Shown: one piece after another, positions 17,821 through 26,220 of the stretch
Numbering within the stretch: position 1 is the first letter of the stretch
How the letters are laid out: every line of letters begins with the position of its first letter
Assembly (NCBI RefSeq): GCF_000744105.1
Contig: NZ_JQLH01000001.1
Span: 2,232,001 to 2,296,000 of the forward strand
DNA from: Maribacter forsetii DSM 18668
GTDB lineage: Bacteria; Bacteroidota; Bacteroidia; Flavobacteriales; Flavobacteriaceae
DNA length: 64,000 bases
Reading direction: 5' to 3'
The notes under the pieces: generated by a model
Seen by the model: the letters and a program-made list of their open reading frames with translations, nothing else
Database searches by the model: none
Told to the model about the DNA's origin: nothing
Made by a program: the position numbers and the translations under genes

Positions 17821-18924
17821 ATGAAGGAATTGAATTATAATGATATTTATGTCTCGGAAATTTCTGGACGATATATTAATTACGACCATTTAAATGAATT
17901 TATAAATGCACTGCCGCAGGAATTTAAAATTAAAGAAGAAGGTAAATCTGTACGCAGTGAATCTATAAAAAGTATTGAGTTTGGAAATGGTTCTCATCGT
18001 ATTTTAATGTGGTCACAAATGCACGGTAATGAATCTACCACTACCAAAGCTACTATAGATTTATTGAACTATTTTAAAAAAGATTCTACGCATATAAATG
18101 AAATTTTAAAAGCATGCACTATAAAAATAATACCCATTTTAAATCCTGATGGTGCTCGGGTCTACACTAGAGTCAATGCAAATAGAATTGATCTTAATAG
18201 GGATGCGCAAGATTTAACTCAACCTGAAAGCCGTGTTTTAAAGAGAGTGTATGAAAATTTTAAACCAGACTTTTGTTTTAACCTACATGATCAACGCACC
18301 ATATTTAATGTTGGTGAAACGAACAAGCCTGCAACAGTATCATTTTTGGCTCCGGCATTTGATCAAGAACGAAACAATTCGCCTTCACGTAAAATAAGTA
18401 TGCAATTAATTGCTGCTATGAATAGTACGTTACAAGAAGAAATTCCCGGACAAGTTGGTAGGTATGATGATGGGTTTAATGCTAATTGCGTTGGCGATGC
18501 CTTTCAAATGAAAAAAACACCTACTATACTGTTTGAGGCAGGTCATTATAGTAATGATTACAACAGGGATATGACCAGGGGTTATATTTTTAAAGCTTTA
18601 TTAAAAGCTTTAGATACTATTGCTTATAATAAAATTTTAGATTATACAGTAAAACAATATGAAGCTATTCCAGAAAATGGAAAGCAATTTGTAGACATTT
18701 TAGTTCTCAATCCAGATTTTACTGTAAATAAATTGACCAAAAGCGGTATTGTTGCTATACAGTATAAAGAAGTATTAAAAGATAAGAAATTGGAATTTGT
18801 GACAGGCCTACACGTTTTTGAAAAAGAACCAACAGAGATTTTTGGTCATAAAACCTTGAATTGCAATGATGAAAAAGATATGGAATGGCTAAAAAGTAAC
18901 GATTTGTTGAATCTACTTGTGTGA
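17821..18924 (+). CDS. M14-family zinc carboxypeptidase
   Basis: The protein (367 residues from the ATG at 17821, which sits 23 bases after a -7 box) has the M14 zinc site: HGNE (His68, Glu71), the substrate-arginine region RVNANRIDLNRDA, a third zinc ligand in FNLHDQR, and the general-base glutamate in ILFEAGHY. No signal peptide is visible, so it is probably cytoplasmic, perhaps for recycling of peptides or amidated amino acids. An in-frame ATG at 17761 exists, but it lies inside the palindrome upstream of the promoter box and is unlikely to be used. Confidence 0.86.
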   Translation: MKELNYNDIYVSEISGRYINYDHLNEFINALPQEFKIKEEGKSVRSESIKSIEFGNGSHRILMWSQMHGNESTTTKATIDLLNYFKKDSTHINEILKACTIKIIPILNPDGARVYTRVNANRIDLNRDAQDLTQPESRVLKRVYENFKPDFCFNLHDQRTIFNVGETNKPATVSFLAPAFDQERNNSPSRKISMQLIAAMNSTLQEEIPGQVGRYDDGFNANCVGDAFQMKKTPTILFEAGHYSNDYNRDMTRGYIFKALLKALDTIAYNKILDYTVKQYEAIPENGKQFVDILVLNPDFTVNKLTKSGIVAIQYKEVLKDKKLEFVTGLHVFEKEPTEIFGHKTLNCNDEKDMEWLKSNDLLNLLV

Positions 18925-19015
18925 TTTTTGTTATCTTATTTCTTTGAAATAGTGAAATTGTTTACGGTTTCATTAAAAAAAATGAAGTTTCAATGAATTT
19001 AATGTGATTATTTTT

Positions 19016-19023
19016 TATTTTTG
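19016..19023 (+). promoter_or_regulatory. Possible -7 box for the Lrp-family gene
   Basis: TATTTTTG matches TAnnTTTG, 17 bases before the start codon. No clear -33 element is seen. Confidence 0.35.
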
Positions 19024-19040
19024 GCAAAAATTTTACAACT

Positions 19041-19520
19041 ATGGGCAAAGTCAAATTAGACGAAATAGACCACCAAATTCTGGATATGTTGATTGACAAC
19101 ACCAGAACTCCTTTTACTGATATTGCAAAGAAACTTCTTATATCTGCCGGAACGGTACATGTAAGGGTTAAGAAAATGGAAGAAGCAGGAATCATAAAAG
19201 GTTCTTCACTTACTTTAGATTATGTAAAGTTAGGTTATGCTTTTATAGCATATGTTGGTATTTTTCTTGAAAAAACACATCAAACTAAATTTGTTTTGGA
19301 GCGTTTAAATCAAATACCAAATGTTACCATAGCACATATTACTACAGGCAAATTCAATATTTTCTGTAAGATTAGAGCAAAAGATACTACGCATGCTAAA
19401 AATATTATCTTTAAAATAGATGATATAGATGGTATTAGTAGAACAGAAACAATGATTTCATTAGAAGAAAGCTTCAACGATAAAAAACGTTTGATGCATA
19501 CCATTTTTAATGAGTTATAG
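19041..19520 (+). CDS. Lrp/AsnC-family transcriptional regulator
   Basis: This 159-residue protein has an N-terminal winged HTH (about 5-60; LDEIDHQILDMLIDNTRTPF then TDIAKKLLISAGTVHVRVKK) and a C-terminal RAM ligand-binding domain (about 70-150). Such regulators form octamers and respond to amino acids. From memory this subtype is widespread in Flavobacteriia. Its targets are not shown by the sequence. A strong terminator follows. Confidence 0.92.
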   Translation: MGKVKLDEIDHQILDMLIDNTRTPFTDIAKKLLISAGTVHVRVKKMEEAGIIKGSSLTLDYVKLGYAFIAYVGIFLEKTHQTKFVLERLNQIPNVTIAHITTGKFNIFCKIRAKDTTHAKNIIFKIDDIDGISRTETMISLEESFNDKKRLMHTIFNEL

Positions 19521-19542
19521 ATAAAGGTTATTCAACTAACTT

Positions 19543-19581
19543 AAAAAAAAGCCCGGTTATATTTATGATTGGGCTTTTTTA
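19543..19581 (+). terminator. Intrinsic terminator after the Lrp-family gene
   Basis: AAAAAAGCCC and GGGCTTTTTT pair around a 16-base loop, 25 bases after the Lrp stop codon. Confidence 0.8.
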
Positions 19582-19605
19582 ATTTGAAATATTTAAATTT
19601 TTAGA

Positions 19606-20127
19606 ATGACGGTTAAAGATTTACAGGAAGACGAATTGCAATTTTTTTATAGTACTTATTTAAAAACTCTTGACGGGCAAGAAGATTTAAAATCTGCTTT
19701 ATTAAAAGGGAGAAAAAGTTTTGAAGATTTAGTTCATGGATTAACCGATGAACAATTTCTATTTAGCTATGGAGAAGGTAAATGGACTGTTGCTGAAGTT
19801 TTAGTGCACTTAATTGACACTGAGCGCGTATTTCAATATAGGGCATTTAGAATATCTAGAAATGACAAAACACCTTTACCGGGTTTTGATCATAATATTT
19901 TTGTGGAAGAGAGCAAAGCAAATCAACGTACAAAAGAAGATATTTTAGCCGAATATCTTTCCGTTCGTGATACGTCAATTAGTTTGTTTGACACAATGCT
20001 TGATGAAAATTTAAAAAGAGTAGGGACCGCGAGTGGTATTCCTTGGTCAGTTGCTGCTTTAGGCTTGGTAATAAGCGGTCATCAACAGCACCATGAAAAT
20101 ATACTGCAAGAACGTTATTTCAATTAA
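19606..20127 (+). CDS. DinB-like four-helix metalloprotein
   Basis: This 173-residue protein fits the DinB_2 superfamily: a four-helix bundle with metal-binding histidines in VAEVLVHLIDTERVFQYRAF and, near the C-terminus, ISGHQQHHENIL. Related proteins include bacillithiol transferases, but the thiol and substrate here are not known. Its stop overlaps by 4 bases the 3' end of the convergent small gene. Confidence 0.85.
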   Translation: MTVKDLQEDELQFFYSTYLKTLDGQEDLKSALLKGRKSFEDLVHGLTDEQFLFSYGEGKWTVAEVLVHLIDTERVFQYRAFRISRNDKTPLPGFDHNIFVEESKANQRTKEDILAEYLSVRDTSISLFDTMLDENLKRVGTASGIPWSVAALGLVISGHQQHHENILQERYFN

Positions 20128-20453
20128 TCTAGCTCTTCTTCGCTTTCTGTCTCAAAATTAAGGTATAGCGCTTTGGTCATATCTTCAGACTGCATCACTT
20201 GTTCCGGAGTTTTAGATTCTAGTTCTTTTTCTATGTTTTCTTCAAAGTTTGCAATGAAGTTAGAAAGACTTTTACTTATTTTGACTAAGTATAATGTGTC
20301 GGTAGTTTTTAATTCAACAGCCTCAACATAATCTCCCTTGATATTTTTAAACGAGATAATGTCTTCATCTCCATATCCATGAGGATAAGTCTCTATTAAG
20401 AGTGCTGCTAATTGGTGGTCTAATTTACGGTAATCAATAAGGCGTCTGGTCAT
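20124..20453 (-). CDS. Conserved hypothetical protein, acidic
   Basis: This 109-residue acidic protein has no membrane segment or signal peptide. It starts MTRRLIDYRKLDHQLAALLI, continues with a YPHGYGDEDI loop and a beta-rich middle, and ends in an acidic tail (ETESEEELD). I do not recognise a characterised family, although similar proteins seem common in Flavobacteriia. It lies downstream of aroB, same strand reversed order (aroB is at lower priority distance of 108 bases), and may be a separate unit. Confidence 0.65.
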   Translation of the reverse strand: MTRRLIDYRKLDHQLAALLIETYPHGYGDEDIISFKNIKGDYVEAVELKTTDTLYLVKISKSLSNFIANFEENIEKELESKTPEQVMQSEDMTKALYLNFETESEEELD

Positions 20454-20561
20454 AACTATTTTATTTATAGAAGGTTGTATTTATCTATAACTAAACTAGT
20501 CATTATACTTACATCTCTCTTTGTAGAGTTGTGAAAGTGCCATTTTTGGTATGTGAAGTTT

Positions 20562-21623
20562 TTAAACTTTGTAGTAAGCAAAAGCTTCGGTGAATAATTC
20601 TACGGGAATTTCAATATCTATTATTGGCTCACCAATAGTTTTTAAGAGTACAAAATTGACTTTTCCGTGAGAATTTTTCTTATCATATTTCATCAACTTT
20701 AAAATGTTCTCAATGTCAGTATAAGAAAAGTCAACTTTATCATACTTATCTAAAAAAGTCGTTTTAATATCATCTAGTGATTGCTCTGATAGTCCTAAAA
20801 GTTTGTGTGAAAGATACCCTTCTAAAATCATACCTACTGCAATAGCTTCGCCATGTAATAACATTTCCTTTGATTCGTTCTCCAGAAAATAAGACTCTAT
20901 AGCATGACCTAGGGTATGACCATAGTTTAAAATCTTGCGTATATTTTGTTCTGTAGGGTCTTGCAGTACTACCTCATTTTTTATTTGGATAGAAGTAAGA
21001 ATATGCTTCTTCATATCCTCTAAGCTATTTGCTTCTTTTAATGCTTCCCAATAGCTATTACTTTGAATAAGTCCGTGTTTTAGCATTTCTGCAAAACCAC
21101 TAATAACTTGCCTATTTTCTAGGGTATCTAGAAAATCAGGAATGACTAGTACCATTACCGGTTGATTTATAACACCTATTTGGTTTTTTAAAGCGCCTAG
21201 GTCTATTCCTGTTTTGCCGCCAACAGAGGCATCTACCATAGATAATAGGGTAGTAGGTACGTTTATGAAGTCTATACCTCTTTTAAAGGTCGAAGCAATA
21301 AAGCCTCCCATATCCGTAAGAACTCCGCCTCCTAAGTTGATCATCACGCTTTTTCGGTCAGCTCCCAATTCTGATAAAGCTTCCCATACCCCAACACAGG
21401 TTTCAATATTTTTATTGATTTCGCCTGATTCTATTTCAATAATTTCAAATTGATATTCCCCATTAATTTCTGCCATAAAATTTGGTAAACAAAGCTCATG
21501 GGTGTTCTCATCAACCAGAATAAAAACGATGGAATATTTTTTATCTGCTAGATGGGTGTTTAAAGCTTTAAAAGCTACCTCATTGAAATGTACTGCGTAA
21601 GAATCTGAAATTATAGAATCCAT
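20562..21623 (-). CDS. aroB: 3-dehydroquinate synthase
   Basis: This 353-residue protein carries the AroB core: NLGGGVLTDMGGFIASTFKR and VPTTLLSMVDASVGGKTGID (NAD and substrate binding), FAEMLKHGLI, and the zinc-binding NYGHTLGHAIE. It converts DAHP to 3-dehydroquinate, the second step of the shikimate pathway. Length is normal. It is divergent from the proline dehydrogenase gene across a 109-base spacer. Confidence 0.96.
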   Translation of the reverse strand: MDSIISDSYAVHFNEVAFKALNTHLADKKYSIVFILVDENTHELCLPNFMAEINGEYQFEIIEIESGEINKNIETCVGVWEALSELGADRKSVMINLGGGVLTDMGGFIASTFKRGIDFINVPTTLLSMVDASVGGKTGIDLGALKNQIGVINQPVMVLVIPDFLDTLENRQVISGFAEMLKHGLIQSNSYWEALKEANSLEDMKKHILTSIQIKNEVVLQDPTEQNIRKILNYGHTLGHAIESYFLENESKEMLLHGEAIAVGMILEGYLSHKLLGLSEQSLDDIKTTFLDKYDKVDFSYTDIENILKLMKYDKKNSHGKVNFVLLKTIGEPIIDIEIPVELFTEAFAYYKV

Positions 21624-21702
21624 TAAAATAAGCCTTTTTGTGTTTGCAATTTTACTGCAAAATAAAGGTTATTTTTAGTCTTAGGATTATAAATTCTGTG
21701 AT

Positions 21703-21710
21703 TATATTTG
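21703..21710 (+). promoter_or_regulatory. Possible -7 box for proline dehydrogenase
   Basis: TATATTTG matches TAnnTTTG, 22 bases before the start codon. No clear -33 element is seen. Confidence 0.35.
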
Positions 21711-21732
21711 ATCGTTATTGAAACTATAAAGA

Positions 21733-22899
21733 ATGGATCAAATTTTTGAAAATACCGCAACTGCTTTTGCACTAAAAACCGATTCGGAATTAGAAAGAGC
21801 TTACTTTTTATTTAAAATGATTTCCAATGAACCGTTAGTGAAAATGGGTTCGGTAATTACCAACTTTGCATTTAAAGCTCATTTACCAGTTGAAAGTTTA
21901 ATAAGAGCTACAGTTTTTGACCACTTCTGTGGTGGGGTGAACGAACGTGACTGTTTGCCTGTGGTAGACCGCATGTGGGAGAAAGGAGTATGTTCTGTAC
22001 TTGATTATTCTGTTGAAGGTAAAGAAGAGGAAGATCCTTTTGATACGGCTACTGAAATTATTTTGACAATTTTAGATTTCGTGAAAGAAAAAGAAGCAAT
22101 ACCGTATGCCGTTTTTAAACCAACGGGTTTTGGTCGTTTTGCGCTTTATCAAAAAATTAGCGAAAAGAAAAAGCTTACTACGGCGGAAGAGGCAGAATGG
22201 CAGCGCGTGGTGAATAGGTTTGATAAAGTATGTAAGAAAGCACATGACTTAGAAGTTTCTCTTTTGATCGATGGAGAAGAAAGTTGGATGCAAGATGCGG
22301 CCGATAATTTAGCCGAGGATATGATGCGTAAGTATAATAAAAAGAAACGGATCGTTTTTAATACTTTACAAACATATAGGTGGGACCGTTTGCCATACTT
22401 AAAATCATTACAAGAACGTGCGGTTAAAGATGGGTTTTTGGTTGGTATGAAGGTAGTGCGTGGTGCTTATATGGAAAAGGAAAATGAACGTGCGAAAGAA
22501 AAAGGATATACTTCTCCGATTTGTAAAACAAAACAAGAAACGGACGATAATTTTAATGCAACTATTGAGTATATGATAGATAACCTTGATTCTCTTTCCA
22601 TATTTGCCGGAACGCATAACGAAGAAAGTTGTTACCAATTAATGCAGTTAATGGAAGATAAGGGTGTTGAAAAAAATAATACTCATATTTGGTTTGGTCA
22701 GTTATATGGTATGAGCGATCATATTTCTTATAACTTGGCTGCCAACGGTTACAACGTTGCCAAATATTTACCATTTGGACCTGTACGAGATGTAATGCCG
22801 TATTTGATTAGAAGGGCAGATGAAAATACATCTGTTGCAGGGCAAACGAGTAGAGAATTGTCTTTATTGAAAAAAGAAAGAAAGCGAAGAAAAATGTAA
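21733..22899 (+). CDS. Proline dehydrogenase
   Basis: This 388-residue FAD enzyme of the PRODH family oxidises proline to pyrroline-5-carboxylate. The beta/alpha barrel is covered: LLIDGEESWMQDAADNLAED, VGMKVVRGAYMEKEN, SIFAGTHNEES, and the C-terminal YNVAKYLPFGPVRDVMPYLI with the RRADENTSV signature. It is the stand-alone form, without the P5C dehydrogenase domain of PutA. It is divergent from aroB and faces a small membrane protein gene, with 7 bases between stops. Confidence 0.94.
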   Translation: MDQIFENTATAFALKTDSELERAYFLFKMISNEPLVKMGSVITNFAFKAHLPVESLIRATVFDHFCGGVNERDCLPVVDRMWEKGVCSVLDYSVEGKEEEDPFDTATEIILTILDFVKEKEAIPYAVFKPTGFGRFALYQKISEKKKLTTAEEAEWQRVVNRFDKVCKKAHDLEVSLLIDGEESWMQDAADNLAEDMMRKYNKKKRIVFNTLQTYRWDRLPYLKSLQERAVKDGFLVGMKVVRGAYMEKENERAKEKGYTSPICKTKQETDDNFNATIEYMIDNLDSLSIFAGTHNEESCYQLMQLMEDKGVEKNNTHIWFGQLYGMSDHISYNLAANGYNVAKYLPFGPVRDVMPYLIRRADENTSVAGQTSRELSLLKKERKRRKM

Positions 22900-22906
22900 C
22901 GAGAAT

Positions 22907-23296
22907 TTATTCTCTTTCTACTTTTTCAATTATAGCCTTTTCTCTGCAATTTCTAACTGTGAAAACATAATCACGTTCTTTGTAATCGGACTCTACTATA
23001 TAAGTCTTGCAGGGAACGGATTTTGTATCACTTTTACTAAAATTAACGTCTCCTTCGGTTAATATATAAGTAACGGCGATAGAGTCTAATTCAAATTCTT
23101 GAAGGTTTTGTTTGGCGTTGTCACTGTAGTGCATGGATTTAGAGCGAATATCTTTCAACGTTCTACAATCTGGTAAGTAGCAAAAATATACTCCGGTTTC
23201 TTGAGATTTCTTTTTTAAGAAAAAGGTTAGAAATACAATACCGATGGAGAGTCCTACCAAGAAAAACCCTAACCTTTTTATAAAATCCATATTCAT
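22907..23296 (-). CDS. Small membrane-anchored protein (DUF4258-like)
   Basis: This 129-residue protein has one N-terminal membrane segment (about 8-27, FFLVGLSIGIVFLTFF) followed by Lys residues and a domain of about 95 residues with four cysteines and the phrase ILTEGDVNFSKSDTKSVPCK. From memory this resembles DUF4258-containing proteins found beside alanine dehydrogenase in Flavobacteriaceae. Function unknown. It lies 70 bases downstream of the alanine dehydrogenase start side? No: its start is 70 bases before the 3' end of that gene, on the same strand, so it follows alanine dehydrogenase. Confidence 0.6.
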   Translation of the reverse strand: MNMDFIKRLGFFLVGLSIGIVFLTFFLKKKSQETGVYFCYLPDCRTLKDIRSKSMHYSDNAKQNLQEFELDSIAVTYILTEGDVNFSKSDTKSVPCKTYIVESDYKERDYVFTVRNCREKAIIEKVERE

Positions 23297-23366
23297 AACT
23301 TACCAATCATTAAGTTTGCGAAATTATGTCTTTTATAATGGATAGAAAAAGTATTGTTAGCCTATT

Positions 23367-24566
23367 CTAAAAAATCAGGAAATTAATATCACTGTATTGT
23401 AAATCGAACCATTCGCCTACAGACTTGTTGGTTAAAATGCCGTGGTACATATAAAGTCCGTTGCGAAGACCTTTGTCAAAACGAAGGGAATTCTCCAATC
23501 CACCATCTTCTCCTATTTTTAGTAGGTATGGTGTAAAGATATTGCTTATGCTTACCGATGCTGTTTTTGGATATCTAGACGGAATGTTTGGAACACCATA
23601 ATGTATCACATCAAATTTCTTTCTAGTGGGCTTATTGTGGTCGGTTATTTCGCTGGTTTCAAAACATCCACCTGTATCAATACTTACATCAATAATGACA
23701 GCACCTTTTTTCATGTGCTCTACCATGGTACTAGTTACAACAACGGGCGATCGATCTTTCCCTCTAGTTGCTCCAATTGCTACATCGCAACGTTTTAAGG
23801 CTTTTAATAGGTTTTTGGGTTGAATGGTAGATGTGTAGACCGTTTGTTTTAAGTTGGTCTGTATATTTCTAAGCTTGGTTATAGAATTGTCAAAAACTTT
23901 GACATTTGCTCCGATTCCTATAGCTGATCGAGCTGCGAACTCACCGACTGTTCCTGCGCCTATAATGACTACTTCCACTGGTGGTACGCCGCTAATATTA
24001 CCAAACATGAGTCCGTTGCCATTGTTATTGGCAGCCATTAATTCTGCTGCAATTAGAACTGAAGAAATACCGGCAATTTCACTAAGTGATCTTACTGCAG
24101 GGTACTTGCCTTCTTCATCTCTAATATATTCAAATGCAATAGCAGTAATTCGTTTTCTTGCTAATTCTTCAAAATACTCTTTATACTGTGTCTTGATCTG
24201 AAGTGCAGATATAATTGTTGTCTGCGGGTTTATATATTCTATTTCCGTAAGGGTAGGAGGCTCAACTTTTAGAATTAAAGGGCAAGCGAAAACTTTCTTG
24301 GTGTCTCTAGTAATTTCTCCACCAGCAGTCACATAATCTGCATCAGAGTAATGTGCGCCTTCACCAGCACCAGATTCAATTAAAACACGATGACCGTTAG
24401 CGGTAATGGCATTTACAGCATCTGGAGTAAGACAAATTCTTTTTTCTTGGTATTGGTTTTCCTTTGGAATGCCTATAAACAATTCTCCTTTTTGACGTAA
24501 AACTTCTAAGGTTTCCTCTTGTGGAATTAATTGATGCTTACTAAAAGGGGAAGTGGGTTGGTTCAT
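23367..24566 (-). CDS. ald: Alanine dehydrogenase
   Basis: This 399-residue protein belongs to the alanine dehydrogenase/transhydrogenase family. Seen: GIPKENQYQEKRICLTPDAV (the N-terminal substrate-binding motif), the NAD-binding VVIIGAGTVGEFAARSAIG, and DVSIDTGGCFET near the active site. It interconverts alanine and pyruvate plus ammonia. An N-terminal extension of about 30 residues precedes the GIPKE motif, a feature I associate with the Bacteroidota form. The DUF4258-like membrane protein gene follows on the same strand. Confidence 0.9.
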   Translation of the reverse strand: MNQPTSPFSKHQLIPQEETLEVLRQKGELFIGIPKENQYQEKRICLTPDAVNAITANGHRVLIESGAGEGAHYSDADYVTAGGEITRDTKKVFACPLILKVEPPTLTEIEYINPQTTIISALQIKTQYKEYFEELARKRITAIAFEYIRDEEGKYPAVRSLSEIAGISSVLIAAELMAANNNGNGLMFGNISGVPPVEVVIIGAGTVGEFAARSAIGIGANVKVFDNSITKLRNIQTNLKQTVYTSTIQPKNLLKALKRCDVAIGATRGKDRSPVVVTSTMVEHMKKGAVIIDVSIDTGGCFETSEITDHNKPTRKKFDVIHYGVPNIPSRYPKTASVSISNIFTPYLLKIGEDGGLENSLRFDKGLRNGLYMYHGILTNKSVGEWFDLQYSDINFLIF

Positions 24567-24663
24567 AACTTAATAGTGAGTTGTTCAAATCAGCGACTTG
24601 AAACTCAAATGTACAATTTTTAAAGAAATGAATGATTTGTACTTTTTTAAAGATATTGAATAG

Positions 24664-25326
24664 TTACGATTTTAATTGTAACCAACCTTGAATTCGATTT
24701 TGAACATTCTTAAAAATATGCTCTAAGTTTCCTGTAGAAAATTTAGTGTTAATATCTCCTGAGATGGTAGAAAATTCATCTTGTTGTGCATTTTCAGATT
24801 TATCTTCCGATTCAAAATTATCTTTATTATCGAACCCTTTGTTTTTAAGCTCTTTTAATTCAGCCTCAATTGCTTCCAAATCAATACCATTTACGTGTTT
24901 GTCATAAAGTGTAATTCGAATAAAATAAACCGATGGTATTGTGATCATGCATATTGGAATCAACCACCAAATATTATCAGTGTCAATCATGTTGTCTGAG
25001 TCATAAAACACCTCAAACATTTGAAAGGCATACATCGCAATGGGTATGATAATAATATGATACCACCAATCACGTGAAGTAAGAAACCAAAAAATCATTA
25101 AGTAAAGAGGGACTATTTTGGAAGTTAGGTACCATAAATAAGTTAATGTATCTGGAAATCCATTGTTTCCTAAGGTAAAGCCTAAAACTAAAGCATCGCC
25201 ATTTTGGTCATAAGGCAAATAGTCATATACCTTATATAAAAAAGGTGAAATTGCTATAAAAAAGACTAGAAGAGTTTCTAGGAAAATCTTCTTTTTAGCT
25301 TTCTTTTTTTTAACTTTATTAATCAT
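24664..25326 (-). CDS. Multi-pass membrane protein, unknown function
   Basis: This protein (220 residues from the ATG at 25326) starts with a very basic stretch (INKVKKKKAKKK) and has about four membrane segments between residues 15 and 145, then a C-terminal cytoplasmic-type tail rich in Glu, Asp and Lys. A GTG two codons upstream is possible but the ATG is preferred. I do not recognise the family. It precedes nothing in operon: a 97-base gap separates it from the alanine dehydrogenase gene downstream. Confidence 0.7.
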   Translation of the reverse strand: MINKVKKKKAKKKIFLETLLVFFIAISPFLYKVYDYLPYDQNGDALVLGFTLGNNGFPDTLTYLWYLTSKIVPLYLMIFWFLTSRDWWYHIIIIPIAMYAFQMFEVFYDSDNMIDTDNIWWLIPICMITIPSVYFIRITLYDKHVNGIDLEAIEAELKELKNKGFDNKDNFESEDKSENAQQDEFSTISGDINTKFSTGNLEHIFKNVQNRIQGWLQLKS

Positions 25327-25382
25327 TTGCACAATAGTATTACTATATGCTAACGAAGTAAATAGCTAATTATTATAAATAA

Positions 25383-25413
25383 AAAGAGAGCATTAAAAAT
25401 GCTCTCTTTTTTT
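25383..25413. terminator. Bidirectional-looking intrinsic terminator
   Basis: AAAGAGAGCAT and ATGCTCTCTTT form an 11-bp stem with a 5-base loop and a following T-run. It lies after the small ORF at 25435-25566 on the minus strand and would end that transcript. Confidence 0.75.
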
Positions 25414-25434
25414 GATTCGTAAAAGGAATATGAG

Positions 25435-25566
25435 TTATATTCTTTTCGTTAATTTTCTTTTATCAACATTTAAATCTTGATTATCAATATCAATAATCGG
25501 TGCAGTCATAGCTAAAAGAAATACGCCTAATGCGATTGATGCTAATAATGTTTTTTTGTTTTTCAT
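25435..25566 (-). CDS. Small putative secreted or membrane peptide (43 aa)
   Basis: The minus strand from the ATG at 25566 encodes 43 residues: a basic start (MKNKKTLLASI), a hydrophobic segment with small residues (ALGVFLLAMTAP) and a charged tail (DIDNQDLNVDKRKLTKRI). This is the layout of a signal peptide with a short mature part, or of a single-pass micro-protein. A TACGTTTG box (minus strand, 25609-25616) lies 42 bases upstream and a terminator follows 20 bases after the stop, so it looks like a complete one-gene transcription unit. Function unknown. Confidence 0.55.
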   Translation of the reverse strand: MKNKKTLLASIALGVFLLAMTAPIIDIDNQDLNVDKRKLTKRI

Positions 25567-25796
25567 TTTCAAGGGGTTTTTGGTTATACTAAATATTTAG
25601 TTCTCCTACAAACGTAAGAAAAAATATACAACTAAATACCCATTTGTCGTTAAAATTACGTACTTAAACCGATTTTTTCAACATTTTATCGAATTCTTCG
25701 TTTTTCATCGAAAAAATGCAATAAAACTTTGCTTAGAACGATGTGCGAATTGCTAATTCAGAATAATTATTAAACCGCCATAATTTGCGGTAGGTT

Positions 25797-26210
25797 TTAT
25801 TTTAAGATAATTAGCTTCCTAGTGGTTTCATCTAAAATTTCAATTTTTATGTTCTGAACATCGTTGGGTATTAAACTGGGTATTTTTTCTGGCCATTCCA
25901 TAAATATCCATCCGCCGGAGGCTAAATAATCATCTAGACCCATGTCCATAGCTTCTTCTTCATCTTCCAACCGATAAAAATCGAAATGGTAACCTAGTAG
26001 CTCACCAGACTCCAATGCGTATTCGTTAACCAAACCAAATGTAGGGCTGCTTACATTGTCACTACTACCTAATTCTTTTATAAGTGTTTTGATCAATGTT
26101 GTTTTTCCTGCACCCATAGGAGCATAAAAAGCAAGAGTCTTGCTACTGGCGTGTTTAATAATCTGCTTAGCAATATTCTTTAATTCACCTTCTTGATAAA
26201 TGAATTCCAT
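25797..26210 (-). CDS. tsaE: tRNA threonylcarbamoyladenosine biosynthesis ATPase TsaE
   Basis: This 137-residue protein has the Walker A motif GAGKTT (residues 33-38), SSPTFGLVNEY, and the HFDFYRLEDEEEAMDMGLDDYL signature of TsaE in shorter form, then WPEKIPSLIP. It works with TsaB and TsaD in t6A modification of tRNAs. It lies 10 bases downstream of the porX-like gene on the same strand, so the two are probably one operon. Confidence 0.93.
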   Translation of the reverse strand: MEFIYQEGELKNIAKQIIKHASSKTLAFYAPMGAGKTTLIKTLIKELGSSDNVSSPTFGLVNEYALESGELLGYHFDFYRLEDEEEAMDMGLDDYLASGGWIFMEWPEKIPSLIPNDVQNIKIEILDETTRKLIILK

Positions 26211-26220
26211 AATCTGTAAA

